A DNA stretch of 64,000 nt from CAZTHM01 sp041946825 (GCA_041946825.1 JBHGBD010000010.1:1-64000); one strand, 5' to 3'. Shown: positions 42,420 through 51,370, counted from the first letter of the stretch. Notes: generated by a model from the letters alone, not told the origin. Program-made: numbers and translations.

Positions 42420-44129
42420 GTGTTCCGAAAACCTATCTGCCTGGCTGGAGTGTTGTTTCTTCTTACCGTTAGCGGAATTCTCGCCCAAGAAACCTCAGAA
42501 CCTGCCGCAAGCATCCCGGCAGCAACTGAGACTGAGATGAATTGCTCGGGCTTCATCTCTGGCACGCCGTTGTCTACCGACCGCTATGTTTTTGACGGCG
42601 CAGACAACGACTTCCGCGCCACCCTCCGACAGTTTCAATCCGGAGACTTCGTGTTTCTGCGCAGCCGCTCGGGGGCAAGCGCAGCGGTCGGAACCGAGTT
42701 TTCCATCTACCGTTCCGCGAAGGAACTGATGCGGATCAAGTGGTATGACGGGCAGGGTGCCTCGGTTCGGTCGCTCGGGCAACCTTACGAAGACGTAGGC
42801 CGCGTCAAGGTCGTGCAGAACACGCCCTACGGAGACATCGCTGAAGTTACCTTTGCGTGTGGCCCGATTCGTCCGGGCGACTTTGCCATGGCTTACCAGG
42901 CGCGGACAATTCCCCAATACACGCCCTCCGCCAAACTCGATCGATTCTCCCCCTCGAATGGCAAGCTGGCGGGGGCCATTACGGCGGGAGTGGACAACGC
43001 GGCTTACTTCGGTGTGGGAAGCCGGGCCTACATCAACCTGGGGCAATCGGATGGCGTCTCGCCGGGCCAGCGGTTTCGAATCTTTCACATCATCCGCGAT
43101 AGTATGAATTCGGGTTTCAAAACCATGCCCGAGCCGCCGCGCGAGATTACCGGTGAGATGGTGGTCCTTTCCACGCAGGAGAAATCTTCCGTGGCGATGA
43201 TTGTGAACAGCTCCCGCGAAATCTTTCTGGGCGACGGCATCGAACTGGAAGAGGAAGTTGTTCGCGCCGAACCACCCCCCATTCGCCCGCCGACGATGAG
43301 CTGCTCGGCGGATCGCACGTCCGTCGTGGCCGGCGAGCAGGTGCGGATCACGGCGATGGCCACTGATCCGGCCAGCAATCCGTTGACCTTCTCCTGGCAA
43401 AGCAGCGGGGGCCGGATCCTCGATTCGGGACCCTCGGTGACGTTCGATACTTCCGGCCTGGCGCCGGGCCGCAACACCGTGACGGGTCGCGTGGACAATG
43501 GGCGCGGCGGAACCGCCGAATGCTCCGTCGATATCGACGTGCAGGCCCCTCCGCGCGCCGCGGTACAGCCGCCTCAGGAGAGCACGGCGGCAGGCCCACT
43601 GGAACCGAAGGTCCAGCTCCGCAGCATTTACTTTCCGACGGCTCAACCCACGGCCCTGCACCCCGATGACGGTCTGGTGGCGAGTCAGCAGGAAATCCTC
43701 AGGACTCTGGCCAATGACTTCAAGCAGTACCTCGCGTTCGACCCGAATGCCCACCTGATCGTGGAGGGACATGCGGACCAGCGCGCCTCGGCGAATTACA
43801 ACAATGCCCTGACGGAGCGGCGCGTGGCACGGACCAGGAACTTCCTGGTCGAGCAGGGCGTTCCGGCGGCCAATATCGAGATGCGGTCGCTCGGTGAACA
43901 GGGCATGCTGAGCGCCGCCGAGGTGAGGCAAGAGATGGAAAACAATCCCGAATTGACCGCGGCGGATCGGCAGAGACTCATGAGCGCTAATTGGAACGGG
44001 ATTGTCTGGGCCCAGAACCGTCGCGTTGATGTGATCCTGGTACCCACGGGGAAAGAGTCCGTTCGGCGATACCCGTTCAATGCAAAAGACTCCATGACAT
44101 TGCTCGATGACAAGAAGTTGATGCCTTGA
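42420..44129 (+). CDS. OmpA-family outer-membrane protein with PKD-like domain
   Basis: 569 aa from GTG 42420 (GGGAGGAAACCT). Signal peptide LAGVLFLLTVSGILA; a beta-rich N-terminal region (30-270); a PKD/Ig-like domain (about 295-385, FSWQSSGGRILDSGPSVTF); then the OmpA/MotB peptidoglycan-binding domain (about 435-555) with LIVEGHADQRASANYNNALT and RRVARTRNFL. The charged residues contacting diaminopimelate are in place. It anchors the outer membrane to peptidoglycan. Followed by a clear terminator. Confidence 0.92.
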   Translation: MFRKPICLAGVLFLLTVSGILAQETSEPAASIPAATETEMNCSGFISGTPLSTDRYVFDGADNDFRATLRQFQSGDFVFLRSRSGASAAVGTEFSIYRSAKELMRIKWYDGQGASVRSLGQPYEDVGRVKVVQNTPYGDIAEVTFACGPIRPGDFAMAYQARTIPQYTPSAKLDRFSPSNGKLAGAITAGVDNAAYFGVGSRAYINLGQSDGVSPGQRFRIFHIIRDSMNSGFKTMPEPPREITGEMVVLSTQEKSSVAMIVNSSREIFLGDGIELEEEVVRAEPPPIRPPTMSCSADRTSVVAGEQVRITAMATDPASNPLTFSWQSSGGRILDSGPSVTFDTSGLAPGRNTVTGRVDNGRGGTAECSVDIDVQAPPRAAVQPPQESTAAGPLEPKVQLRSIYFPTAQPTALHPDDGLVASQQEILRTLANDFKQYLAFDPNAHLIVEGHADQRASANYNNALTERRVARTRNFLVEQGVPAANIEMRSLGEQGMLSAAEVRQEMENNPELTAADRQRLMSANWNGIVWAQNRRVDVILVPTGKESVRRYPFNAKDSMTLLDDKKLMP

Positions 44130-44195
44130 GCAAAGTCTGAGGCGGCGCCGACTGGCAGCCGAAACCTGAGCGTAGGTTCCATTCTTGGTCTCCGA

Positions 44196-44233
44196 AGCCG
44201 CAAGGGGGACGTAGAAGCCTCCTTGCGGCTTTT
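44196..44233 (+). terminator. Rho-independent terminator after the OmpA-family gene
   Basis: A 13-bp stem with one mismatch (AGCCGCAAGGGGG / CCTCCTTGCGGCT), 9-base loop, followed by TTT. Sits 67 bases after the stop. Confidence 0.75.
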
Positions 44234-44503
44234 CACCTGCGGGGCGTACATCGGTGGAGCCCCTCCGCCGCTTTCAAGCCAGCATAAATACTGATCGGAA
44301 ATGACCGCAGCGGATTGCGGCGGGGCCATCAAAACTGGGAAGCTGGGGCGGACGAGCCGGATTTCTTTCGGATTAACGCAATCCGTTTGGCGGTGAGTCG
44401 CGCTCCCCCGCTCGTTCCTGACTGGTCACCTGTGCGGATGGGATATTTGGTGCGAAGGGCAAGCAGACGCGCTCCCCCTTATTCTAGTATTGAAAGGCGT
44501 GAA
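44234..44503. other. Intergenic region, nothing identified
   Basis: 270 bases between the terminator and the end of the AMMECR1 gene. No convincing ORF, RNA gene or repeat was recognised. Confidence 0.4.
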
Positions 44504-45091
44504 TCAAGCGGCGTGAGGGGATGAGCGTGCGGCTCGCCTTGTTTCCCCGAAGATCTGTGCCGTAAAGGCTTGAATCCTGGCTCCGTGGCGCCAGGCGTCA
44601 GTAGGAAGCCCCGCCTTTGTGCAGGTTTCTTCCAGGAATTTCCGGGCGTCCCACTTCCACTCGACCGCCACCTGCGGCAGCAAGAGACCCCGGTAGAACC
44701 CGCGCGACACCAGAAGGCCGTGACGTCCCACTTCAATCTTGTCCGGCGTGATGTCCTCGAGCGGAGAGAGAACTGAAACCTCGAGATGGATGGAAGGAAG
44801 TTCGCTGGGGCGGACCGGGTCAAAACGCGGGTCGTGGAGGGCCGCCGCCAAGGCACATTCCGCGACCGCCTGATAGAGAGGTTTCTGCGGTTCGACGTAC
44901 CCGATGCACCCGCGCAGCCGCCCCCCCTTGAACAGCGTGACAAACGCCCCCCGGTTTTCATTAAGCACGCCGGAAGGCGCATCAACCTGCGGAGGGCATC
45001 CCTCGCCGACCGCTGCTTCCAATGATCGGCGGGCCAATAGGAGAAGGGTCGATTGTTCGCCTTCACTGAGCGGCAACATCCTTCTCTTCAC
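44504..45091 (-). CDS. amrA: AMMECR1-domain protein (AmmeMemoRadiSam system protein A)
   Basis: 195 aa. The family core is unmistakable: GVFVT-like GAFVTLFKGGRLRGCIGYVEP, DPRFDPV, LEVSVLSPLEDI, GRHGLLVSRGFYRGLLLPQV and WKWDARKFLEETCTKAGLP. The function is not settled; AMMECR1 proteins often neighbour radical-SAM and Memo genes, which are absent here. Either GTG 45091 or ATG 45079 may be the start. It overlaps the end of pgsA by 29 bases and is probably co-transcribed from the pgsA promoter. Confidence 0.93.
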   Translation of the reverse strand: MKRRMLPLSEGEQSTLLLLARRSLEAAVGEGCPPQVDAPSGVLNENRGAFVTLFKGGRLRGCIGYVEPQKPLYQAVAECALAAALHDPRFDPVRPSELPSIHLEVSVLSPLEDITPDKIEVGRHGLLVSRGFYRGLLLPQVAVEWKWDARKFLEETCTKAGLPTDAWRHGARIQAFTAQIFGETRRAARSSPHAA

Positions 45092-45677
45092 CTTGTTTCT
45101 CTCCCACGCGCAGGATCACCATGGGCCGCCCCGGGCGCTGCTTGACGCGCACGTCCAAATTTCTCCAGAAACTCCAGAAGTACTGGACCGCTGACCAGAG
45201 TGCAAAGACCACGACGACCAGCAAGAGCAACTCGCCAAGAGGGTGCATGACGGGGTGGCGCCGCTCCAGCACCAGGACGGTCACGGCCACGACCTGGAAA
45301 ACCATCTTGGCTTTCCCCAGATCCGAAGCCTGCAGCGCGAAACCTTCGGCATAAGCAATGGCGCGCAGGCCGGAAACCGCAAACTCCCTCCCCACGATGA
45401 TCACCACCATCCAGGCGGGAATCACATTGAGTTCGACGAGAGAAATGAGGGCTGCCGAAATGAGAAGTTTGTCCGCAATCGGGTCCAAAAGGATCCCCAG
45501 CGTGGTGATCTGACCTCGCTTGCGCGCCAGGTAGCCATCCGCCAGGTCAGTCGCCGCCGCGGCGAGAAACACCCCCACCGCCCACAAATCCATGTTCTCT
45601 CCCTTGGTGAGCAGAAGAACCACCACCAGAGGAACAAAGAAGATTCGGAGTAAGGTGAGCGAAATGGGGAGATTCAT
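45063..45677 (-). CDS. pgsA: CDP-diacylglycerol-glycerol-3-phosphate 3-phosphatidyltransferase
   Basis: 204 aa from ATG 45677 (MNLPISLTLLRIFFVP, a typical family start). The CDP-alcohol phosphotransferase motif DG-x2-AR-x8-G-x3-D-x3-D is exact in DGYLARKRGQITTLGILLDP and the following IAD. Five or six membrane helices. Makes phosphatidylglycerophosphate for phosphatidylglycerol synthesis. A strong sigma70-like promoter lies about 100 bases upstream. Confidence 0.94.
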   Translation of the reverse strand: MNLPISLTLLRIFFVPLVVVLLLTKGENMDLWAVGVFLAAAATDLADGYLARKRGQITTLGILLDPIADKLLISAALISLVELNVIPAWMVVIIVGREFAVSGLRAIAYAEGFALQASDLGKAKMVFQVVAVTVLVLERRHPVMHPLGELLLLVVVVFALWSAVQYFWSFWRNLDVRVKQRPGRPMVILRVGEKQGEEKDVAAQ

Positions 45678-45777
45678 GCGCCTTCGACTTTGTCCCTTCG
45701 CGGGAAGTGAGTGGAAGGATCCGGCAACCGTGAACGCCCAGCAGCCGCGCGAGGAATGATACCGGCGCCTCAAGGCC

Positions 45778-45806
45778 ACTATAACCAAGACGTTTCACTC
45801 TGTCAA
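45778..45806 (-). promoter_or_regulatory. Sigma70 promoter of the pgsA operon
   Basis: On the minus strand TTGACA, a 17-base spacer and TATAGT; a near-consensus promoter about 100 bases before the pgsA ATG. Confidence 0.75.
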
Positions 45807-46369
45807 CGCACTCCGAGGATCGAAAATGCGCCGGGCGCGGAATTCCTTTGACGGCTTGAGGGTCGAGGATCCGGGAACTCCCCGCGCCCTTTGACCCAAC
45901 TCGGCAAGCGAAAAACATTCCGACTGCGGACCGGCGGCCGCGGATCACGAAGCGCGAGGTCTTCCGGCCACGGCCGCTCGCTGCGGTGAGTCGAGACTCT
46001 CCCCCCGCGAAGTGCGCGCCGCCGGACGATCGAGTGATGCGTACTCGTAGAGGCTACAGAAGAATTGACGTGATTTCATGCGGCAAAGATGACCGTGGCG
46101 GGCTACGTCGCGAGGCGGGAAGCCTGCCTCAAAATTGTGCAAAACTTCTTCGCCGGCGGAAGGGCCGTGCCCGCCATTCCGTAGCTTAGGCGGAGGGGTT
46201 TTGATTTCACAATACCCGCAGCAACCGACGCATTTTCAACATGTTACAAAGGCCAGCCTCATCGCGCCCTCTATTTAAGCGGGTTTTGGCCGGTCCCTGC
46301 GCGTGGCACGGCTCTGTGGATTTTCCACAGCGTTTTCCACACCATTCGGAACCGCGAATTTGCTGGGGT
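45807..46369. other. Long intergenic region with DnaA-box-like cluster
   Basis: 560 bases upstream of pgsA and downstream of hflX. Apart from the pgsA promoter at its edge, the only structure I notice is a tight cluster at 46315-46341: TGTGGA, then TTTTCCACA twice 12 bases apart, matching the relaxed DnaA box TT(A/T)TNCACA. No gene identified. Confidence 0.4.
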
Positions 46370-47710
46370 TTAGCCCCTACCGGGCAGTTGGTCGGGCGTA
46401 GGCAAAGGGGCCAGAAGACGGTCGCGAACCGACGAGGCGAGTCGCGCGCGCACGCGAACCCGGTCATCCCGATAGACCACGGACTGAACGGTTCCGAGCC
46501 TGTGGAGCAGGGCCAGACGTTCGCTGTCGGAGCTCGAGAGTTCGAATTCCGCCTCAATCATCGGATCGTCCACGAGCATTTCGTCAATCGTGCGCGTCAG
46601 GGTTTCCAGGCCCTCGCCATTCAGCGCCGAAACCCAGACTTCCCGCGTGTGGCTAGAAGGGGAAACCCTTGATTCTTCCGATGCGGAGTGAAGCCGCCGG
46701 CGAACCTCCAGCTCGCGAGCGTCAAGGAGATCGATCTTGTTCCAGACGTGGAGGCGTGGCGCGGATGCCAGTTCCAAATCCTCCAGCAGAGACTCGACGG
46801 CTGCGTCCTGTTGCCGGCGCTGATCTTGCGCGGCGTCGGTGACGTGTAGAAGCAGGCTGGCGCCTTTCAATTCTTCCAGGGTGGCGCGAAACGACGCGAC
46901 CAGGTGCGTCGGGAGCTTGCGGATAAATCCCACCGTATCGGAAAGCAATGCCGGACGGCGTGAAGGGAGCGGAAGCGCGCGGACGGTGGGGTCGAGTGTC
47001 GCGAAGAGGCGGGACGAGGTTGCGACGCTGGAGCGCGTCAGGGTATTGAAGAGCGTGGATTTTCCCGCGTTCGTATACCCCACCAGGGCAACGGTCAGGA
47101 ACTGCCGGGCCCTTCGCTCGGCGCGATGCAGTGCCCGTTGCGATCGCACGTGTTCGATGGCCTCGGAAATACGTCGAATGCGCGCGCGAATCCGCCGGCG
47201 GTCGGTTTCAAGCTTTTGCTCGCCGGGCCCGCGCGTCCCGATGCCGCCCCCCAGCCGGGAGAGCATGGTTCCCCTGCCCGACAGACGCGGCAGAAGATAG
47301 TTCAATTGCGCAAGCTCGACCTGGAGTTGTCCCTCGCGCGTGCGGGCGCGACGGGCGAAGATGTCCAGGATGAGTTGGGTGCGGTCAATGACCTTGAGGT
47401 CGAGTGCTTGCTCGAGGTTCCGGAGTTGCGTGGGGCTCAAGTCGTGATCAAAGACGACAAGGTCCGAATCAGCCGCCCGCGCCGTGGCCCGAATTTCCTC
47501 CACCTTGCCGCGGCCAATGAGCGTTGCGGGATCGGGCCCCGGAGACCGCTGGAGTACCGATCCGACGATCTGAGCCCCGGCGCTCGTCGAGAGCTCGCGC
47601 AACTCATCGAGCGTTTCTTCCGCATCGGGCAACCCCGGAAGTTGGAAGGAACGCCGGGTCGGCGCCCAACCCACCAGAAAAGCTTTCTCGCGAACTTCGT
47701 GCCGGCGAAT
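46370..47710 (-). CDS. hflX: Ribosome-associated GTPase HflX
   Basis: About 446 aa from a probable ATT start at 47710, 4 bases after the hfq stop with GGAGGG upstream. No ATG or GTG is available before the conserved REKAFLVG opening. N-terminal HflX domain (LSPTQLRNLEQAL, DRTQLILDIFARRA, LSGRGTMLSRLGGGIGTRGP), then the GTPase with G1 GYTNAGKST, G3 DTVGF and G4 NKID. HflX splits stalled ribosomes. Forms an hfq-hflX unit downstream of miaA, as in many bacteria. Confidence 0.93.
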   Translation of the reverse strand: MRRHEVREKAFLVGWAPTRRSFQLPGLPDAEETLDELRELSTSAGAQIVGSVLQRSPGPDPATLIGRGKVEEIRATARAADSDLVVFDHDLSPTQLRNLEQALDLKVIDRTQLILDIFARRARTREGQLQVELAQLNYLLPRLSGRGTMLSRLGGGIGTRGPGEQKLETDRRRIRARIRRISEAIEHVRSQRALHRAERRARQFLTVALVGYTNAGKSTLFNTLTRSSVATSSRLFATLDPTVRALPLPSRRPALLSDTVGFIRKLPTHLVASFRATLEELKGASLLLHVTDAAQDQRRQQDAAVESLLEDLELASAPRLHVWNKIDLLDARELEVRRRLHSASEESRVSPSSHTREVWVSALNGEGLETLTRTIDEMLVDDPMIEAEFELSSSDSERLALLHRLGTVQSVVYRDDRVRVRARLASSVRDRLLAPLPTPDQLPGRG

Positions 47711-47714
47711 GGGG

Positions 47715-47966
47715 TTATCCCTCCGATGGCGCCGCAGCGGCGGGCGCGGGTGCGGCACCGGCGCGCGGCAGCACCACGGTTGAGATGGCGTGTTTGAAGA
47801 TGAGCTGTTCCTGGTTGCTGCTTTCCAGGACGACGGAATACTTGTCGAAACTGCGGATTCGCCCCGAAAGCTTGACGCCACTCAGCAGGTAGATGGTTAC
47901 GAGTGTCCGTTCTTTGCGCGCCGAGTTCAAAAAAGCGTCCTGAATGTTCTGCGTCTGCTTCTCCAT
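47715..47966 (-). CDS. hfq: RNA chaperone Hfq
   Basis: 83 aa from ATG 47966 (AGAGGAAAA before it; the 47999 start is not needed). Sm1 (AFLNSARKERTLVTIYLLSGVKLSG) and Sm2 (the LIFKHAISTVV strand, a variant of the usual YKHAIST) are present. The C-terminal tail is Ala/Pro-rich and short (APAPAAAAPSEG). It forms hexamers that pair small RNAs with mRNAs. Confidence 0.95.
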   Translation of the reverse strand: MEKQTQNIQDAFLNSARKERTLVTIYLLSGVKLSGRIRSFDKYSVVLESSNQEQLIFKHAISTVVLPRAGAAPAPAAAAPSEG

Positions 47967-48011
47967 TTTTCCTCTTTCTCCACTGCCGGAAGTTATCATT
48001 ATGAGTCTCCG

Positions 48012-48998
48012 TTAAGAACCAATTGGAATCTCTCCACCCGGCGCGCGCGGCGCATCCGTCGATGTCGTCAGCGCCTGTCGCACCCAGGCGAGCGCCCGGA
48101 GGCAAACCGCCGGGTCATCACCAAATCCCTCGAACCACTCGACTCCGGGCTCGCGTCGAAACCAGGTCATTTGGCGTTTGGCGTAACGCCGGGTGGCCGT
48201 TTGCGTCTCGCGCACGCCTTCCTCGCGGCTGATCTCACCTCGAAGGACCGCGCAAGCCTGACGATACCCTAACGCCCCCAGCGGCTTGATTCCAGCGGCG
48301 TCCGGGCGCTCGAGCATCCGTCGCGTTTCGTCCAGCAATCCCTCCGCGAACATCCGTTCCACGCGGGCGTTGATGCGATGCGCCAGTTGCTTGCGATCCG
48401 GGCGCAGTCCGACTTTCAGCACGCGAAATCCGGTCAAACCCGTCCTCCCCCGCTCAAGCATTTGGGACATCGGCTCGCGGGCCAGCAGGCGAACCTCCAG
48501 GGCCCGGATGACCTTGGGCGTGTCACGGGCGTGGATGCGCTCCCCTGCCTTTTCATCCAGCCGCGCCAGAAGGCGGTGGAGGAACTCCCGGCCGCGCCGC
48601 TTCGCCAGCGCGCCCAAGCGTCCCCGCAATTCTTCCGAACGCGTGGGACCCTCAAAGAGCCCCAGGAGCAGGGCGCGCAGGTAAAGCCCCGTTCCCCCCA
48701 CAACAACGGGCAACTTGCCCCGTGCCCGAATCCCCGCAAGAACTTCGAGTGCCCGGATTCGAAAGTCGCCCGCCGTGAAGACCTCGCCCGGCTCAACGAC
48801 GTCGAGCAGATGATGAGCGATGTCCCGCCGCTCCCTGAGCGGAACTTTTCCCGTGCCGATATCGAAACCGCGGTAAACCTGGACAGAGTCGTAATTCAGG
48901 ACTTCGCCCTCGAGGTGCTCAGCCAGCTCGATCGCCAACTCGGATTTCCCCGCCGCCGTCGGCCCGACGATGGCGACCAGCGGATGGTCCTGGCTCAC
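48012..48998 (-). CDS. miaA: tRNA dimethylallyltransferase
   Basis: 328 aa from GTG 48998, chosen because the longer reading has no support. The GTG overlaps the stop of a small membrane-protein gene (GTGA), and VSQDHPLVAIVGPTAAGKS is the natural family start. P-loop GPTAAGKS, the DSVQVYRGFDIGTGK block and the later LRPDRKQLAHRI and YAKRQMTWFRRE blocks are all standard. It adds a dimethylallyl group to A37 of tRNAs reading UNN codons. Confidence 0.95.
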   Translation of the reverse strand: MSQDHPLVAIVGPTAAGKSELAIELAEHLEGEVLNYDSVQVYRGFDIGTGKVPLRERRDIAHHLLDVVEPGEVFTAGDFRIRALEVLAGIRARGKLPVVVGGTGLYLRALLLGLFEGPTRSEELRGRLGALAKRRGREFLHRLLARLDEKAGERIHARDTPKVIRALEVRLLAREPMSQMLERGRTGLTGFRVLKVGLRPDRKQLAHRINARVERMFAEGLLDETRRMLERPDAAGIKPLGALGYRQACAVLRGEISREEGVRETQTATRRYAKRQMTWFRREPGVEWFEGFGDDPAVCLRALAWVRQALTTSTDAPRAPGGEIPIGS

Positions 48999-49180
48999 CG
49001 CGTCCACCAGAGCAGGCGCAGATATCGAAACACGAGCAAGCCCAGAATCCCCGTGAGGAGAAGAAAACAACCCAGGAGCTGGCTTCTCGAAGGTCGCAGC
49101 ATGAGCCGGATTCCGGCTAGCGTAAATTGCGCCTCGGCGAGGGTTGAAGGAATCAATAAGAGCCGTCCCAGCGGTTTCAT
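48995..49180 (-). CDS. Small membrane protein upstream of miaA (61 aa)
   Basis: MKPLGRLLLIPSTLAEAQ, then a hydrophobic helix QLLGCFLLLTGILGLLVFRY (residues about 34-53) and a basic end. The stop overlaps the miaA GTG by 4 bases, a layout typical of coupled genes. No family recognised; it may be real because the overlap gives miaA its start. Confidence 0.55.
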   Translation of the reverse strand: MKPLGRLLLIPSTLAEAQFTLAGIRLMLRPSRSQLLGCFLLLTGILGLLVFRYLRLLWWTR

Positions 49181-49234
49181 CGCCCCGCAATCTTACGCCG
49201 CACAGCGGAATTCTATTCAAGGGACCCCAAGCCA

Positions 49235-50239
49235 TCAAGGGTAATATCCCAGGTTGTACAGGAACACGAACTGCAGTACCAGGTGCTCACCGGTAAATTC
49301 CGCCGGAAGGGGTGGAAAGGGATTCGAAGCTTGTATGGCCCCGGCGGCCGCGCGATCCAACGGGTCGGAACCCGAGGACCCCACCAACCGGAGCTCCGGC
49401 ACTGAGCCGTCTTTCAGGATCTCAAATACGATGACCACTCTCCCCTTCTGTCCCAACCGGGCCGCCACCGGGATCATTGAGTACCAGTTGCGCCGCACGT
49501 TCCAGACGACCCGCGCCAGATAAGGCCCGAAATCCACGCCGCGCGTGTCGGAGAGGATCGTGGGCGCCTCGGTGGAGAAATTAGGATCGAGGTTCCGAAA
49601 CTGCGACATCGAGTCGCCCGGGCCTTCGCCTGAACCGCGAGCGCGCCCGCGCGCGGCTTCTTCCACGGACTGGCGGATTGCGTCGCCCGGCGAGGTCATG
49701 GGGATCCGAAGCTGAGGATTCCCGCCGCTTCCCGCGGGCGGCACATCCATCAATTTCAGACGACTTTCCTCTCTGTTCTCTGTCTGAGGCGGAGGGGGTG
49801 GAGCAGGAGAGCCCCCGCCGACCTGGGGAGGCGGCGTTGTCGGAGCGGGCAGTTGGGGCGGAGCGCCACCCGGAATCTCAGGCAAAGGAGTATTGCCCGC
49901 CGAATAGGGCATGCGATTTCCGAACGGATTGACCAAGGGAGAGCGTCCCTGCGCGCGCCGGTCCTTGTCCGAAAGGTTGTTAGTGTCCGGCGGCGGCTCT
50001 TGGAGACGCTTCAGCACGTCGGGTGGCAACCACAGGAAGGTTGTCTCGCGCTTGGGCTGAGGTTCAAGCCGGATTCCCATCATCGCCGCGCCACGCCGGA
50101 AAAGGTTGGGCGAGAACAACACGATGAGGATGAGGATTCCATGCAACACCACCGAAAGAAGAAACATCGTCCGCCGGCGCCAGCGCGCCGCTTCGGCTTC
50201 GAGCTCCAAAATCAGATGTAGCTCAGGCTCGGCAGACAT
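49235..50239 (-). CDS. TonB-family energy-transducing protein
   Basis: 334 aa from ATG 50239. N-terminal cytoplasmic segment, one transmembrane helix (TMFLLSVVLHGILILIVLFS), a Pro-rich periplasmic region (residues about 125-180) and a TonB C-terminal domain (YLARVVWNVRRNWYSMIPVA, GSVPELRLVGSSGSDPLDRA, IQASNPFPPLP). It links inner-membrane proton force to outer-membrane transport. The upstream gap carries a heptamer hairpin, and the ribosome site is weak. No ExbB/ExbD genes nearby. Confidence 0.88.
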   Translation of the reverse strand: MSAEPELHLILELEAEAARWRRRTMFLLSVVLHGILILIVLFSPNLFRRGAAMMGIRLEPQPKRETTFLWLPPDVLKRLQEPPPDTNNLSDKDRRAQGRSPLVNPFGNRMPYSAGNTPLPEIPGGAPPQLPAPTTPPPQVGGGSPAPPPPPQTENREESRLKLMDVPPAGSGGNPQLRIPMTSPGDAIRQSVEEAARGRARGSGEGPGDSMSQFRNLDPNFSTEAPTILSDTRGVDFGPYLARVVWNVRRNWYSMIPVAARLGQKGRVVIVFEILKDGSVPELRLVGSSGSDPLDRAAAGAIQASNPFPPLPAEFTGEHLVLQFVFLYNLGYYP

Positions 50240-50248
50240 GGGAAGTAC

Positions 50249-50358
50249 CGAAACTCGAAATTCGAAAACCGAACGGAGGCATGGTGTCGCCAAAAAGCGC
50301 GATTAACCGTTCCGAAGCCCGAATTTCAAATCACAAATCACAAATCCAAAATCACAAA
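50249..50358. repeat. Heptamer-repeat hairpin 8
   Basis: Left arm CGAAACT/CGAAATT/CGAAAAC units (50249-50274). Right arm CGAATTTC followed by four AAATCAC/AAATCCA-type heptamers (50312-50358). It fills the gap between the TonB-like and oxidoreductase genes. The two arms are not a clean complement, so this copy is partly decayed or mixed. Confidence 0.7.
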
Positions 50359-50361
50359 TCG

Positions 50362-51348
50362 CTAGAGTTCTCCGCTTTGGCCGATGGCGCGGCCGAGGGG
50401 AAGGTTGACCTGGGCCGCATGTTGTTCGATGCAAATCATGACTCTCTCGGCTAAGGCCAAAGCCTCGCGCCCTTCCTTCCCCCCCACCAAGGGCGGGCGC
50501 CGCGTGCGCACCGAATCGACGAAGGCGTCGAGCTCGGCACGCAGCGGCTCCTGTGCCCTCGTCTCGAGTTTGCGGAAACCGATGCGCGGCGACGCTCCAT
50601 CGCGGTCCACGTTCAGCACCAGAACGTCCCGCCGTGTGAAGTCGATCGAGAGGTATTCGCTGGGCTGAAAGTACCGGAATTTCCTCACCCGCTCCGTGCT
50701 GACGCGGCTGGCGGTCAGATTCGCTACCGTTCCATTGTCGAACTCTACCCGCGCATTCGCAATGTCCACCTTGTCGGAAAGGACCGGAAGGCCCACGGCG
50801 CGGACGTCGCGCACCCCCGCGTTCACCATCCAAAGCACGAGGTCGAGGTCGTGGATCATCAGGTCGAAGACCACGTCCACGTCCAGGCTGCGGCGGCTGA
50901 AGACCCCCAGGCGGTGAATTTCGAAGAAGAGCGGGCTGCGCGTGACGGCTTTGGCCGCCACGACGCCGGGGTTAAAGCGCTCGAGATGCCCGACCTGAAG
51001 GATGCGCCCGGCGGCCGCGGCGCGGGCGATGAGGTCGTCGGCTTCCTCGACCGTGCGGGTGATGGGCTTCTCGAGCAGCACGTCCACGCCACGGTCAAAC
51101 GCCCGGCGCGCCATCGCGGCGTGATCAGTGGTCGGGATGACGATGCTCACCGCCGCCACCGAGCTAAGCGCCTCTTCCAGGCTGGCGAAGGCCCTCACTT
51201 TCAGTTCCGCGGCCACCGCCTGGGCACGCTCGGCGCGCAGGTCGTAAACGCCTTCGAGCCGCGCCCCCTCCACCTCACGGAATTGTTGCGCGTGCTTTCG
51301 GCCGTGCTCGCCGACGCCAATAACGGCAACCGGAATCCTTTCGCTCAT
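50362..51348 (-). CDS. Gfo/Idh/MocA-family oxidoreductase
   Basis: 328 aa from ATG 51348. Rossmann start (PVAVIGVGEHGRKHAQQF), the EKP-type motif VLLEKPITRT, and a C-terminal substrate domain (IHRLGVFSRRSLDVDVVFD, HDLDLVLWM). NAD(P)-dependent sugar or polyol dehydrogenase; the third member of fabZ-lpxA-lpxI-x operons in related bacteria. In that setting it may act on a UDP-sugar precursor of lipid A or O-antigen, which is inference. Confidence 0.88.
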   Translation of the reverse strand: MSERIPVAVIGVGEHGRKHAQQFREVEGARLEGVYDLRAERAQAVAAELKVRAFASLEEALSSVAAVSIVIPTTDHAAMARRAFDRGVDVLLEKPITRTVEEADDLIARAAAAGRILQVGHLERFNPGVVAAKAVTRSPLFFEIHRLGVFSRRSLDVDVVFDLMIHDLDLVLWMVNAGVRDVRAVGLPVLSDKVDIANARVEFDNGTVANLTASRVSTERVRKFRYFQPSEYLSIDFTRRDVLVLNVDRDGASPRIGFRKLETRAQEPLRAELDAFVDSVRTRRPPLVGGKEGREALALAERVMICIEQHAAQVNLPLGRAIGQSGEL

Positions 51349-51370
51349 TGCGCCCTCGGGACGCGCCCGC

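Noticed and set aside
42495..43931. 478-codon open frame on the - strand
   Set aside because: Antisense to the OmpA-family gene; no domain recognised.
46300..46345. Replication origin
   Set aside because: Only two or three relaxed DnaA-box matches, no AT-rich unwinding region and no dnaA/dnaN neighbours.
47711..47881. N-terminal 57-codon extension of HflX from ATG 47881
   Set aside because: It lies entirely over hfq in another frame and reads as low-complexity Ser/Pro/Arg sequence, unlike the family.
48999..49238. 80-codon N-terminal extension of MiaA from 49238
   Set aside because: Not homologous to MiaA; a small membrane-protein gene occupies the region in another frame.
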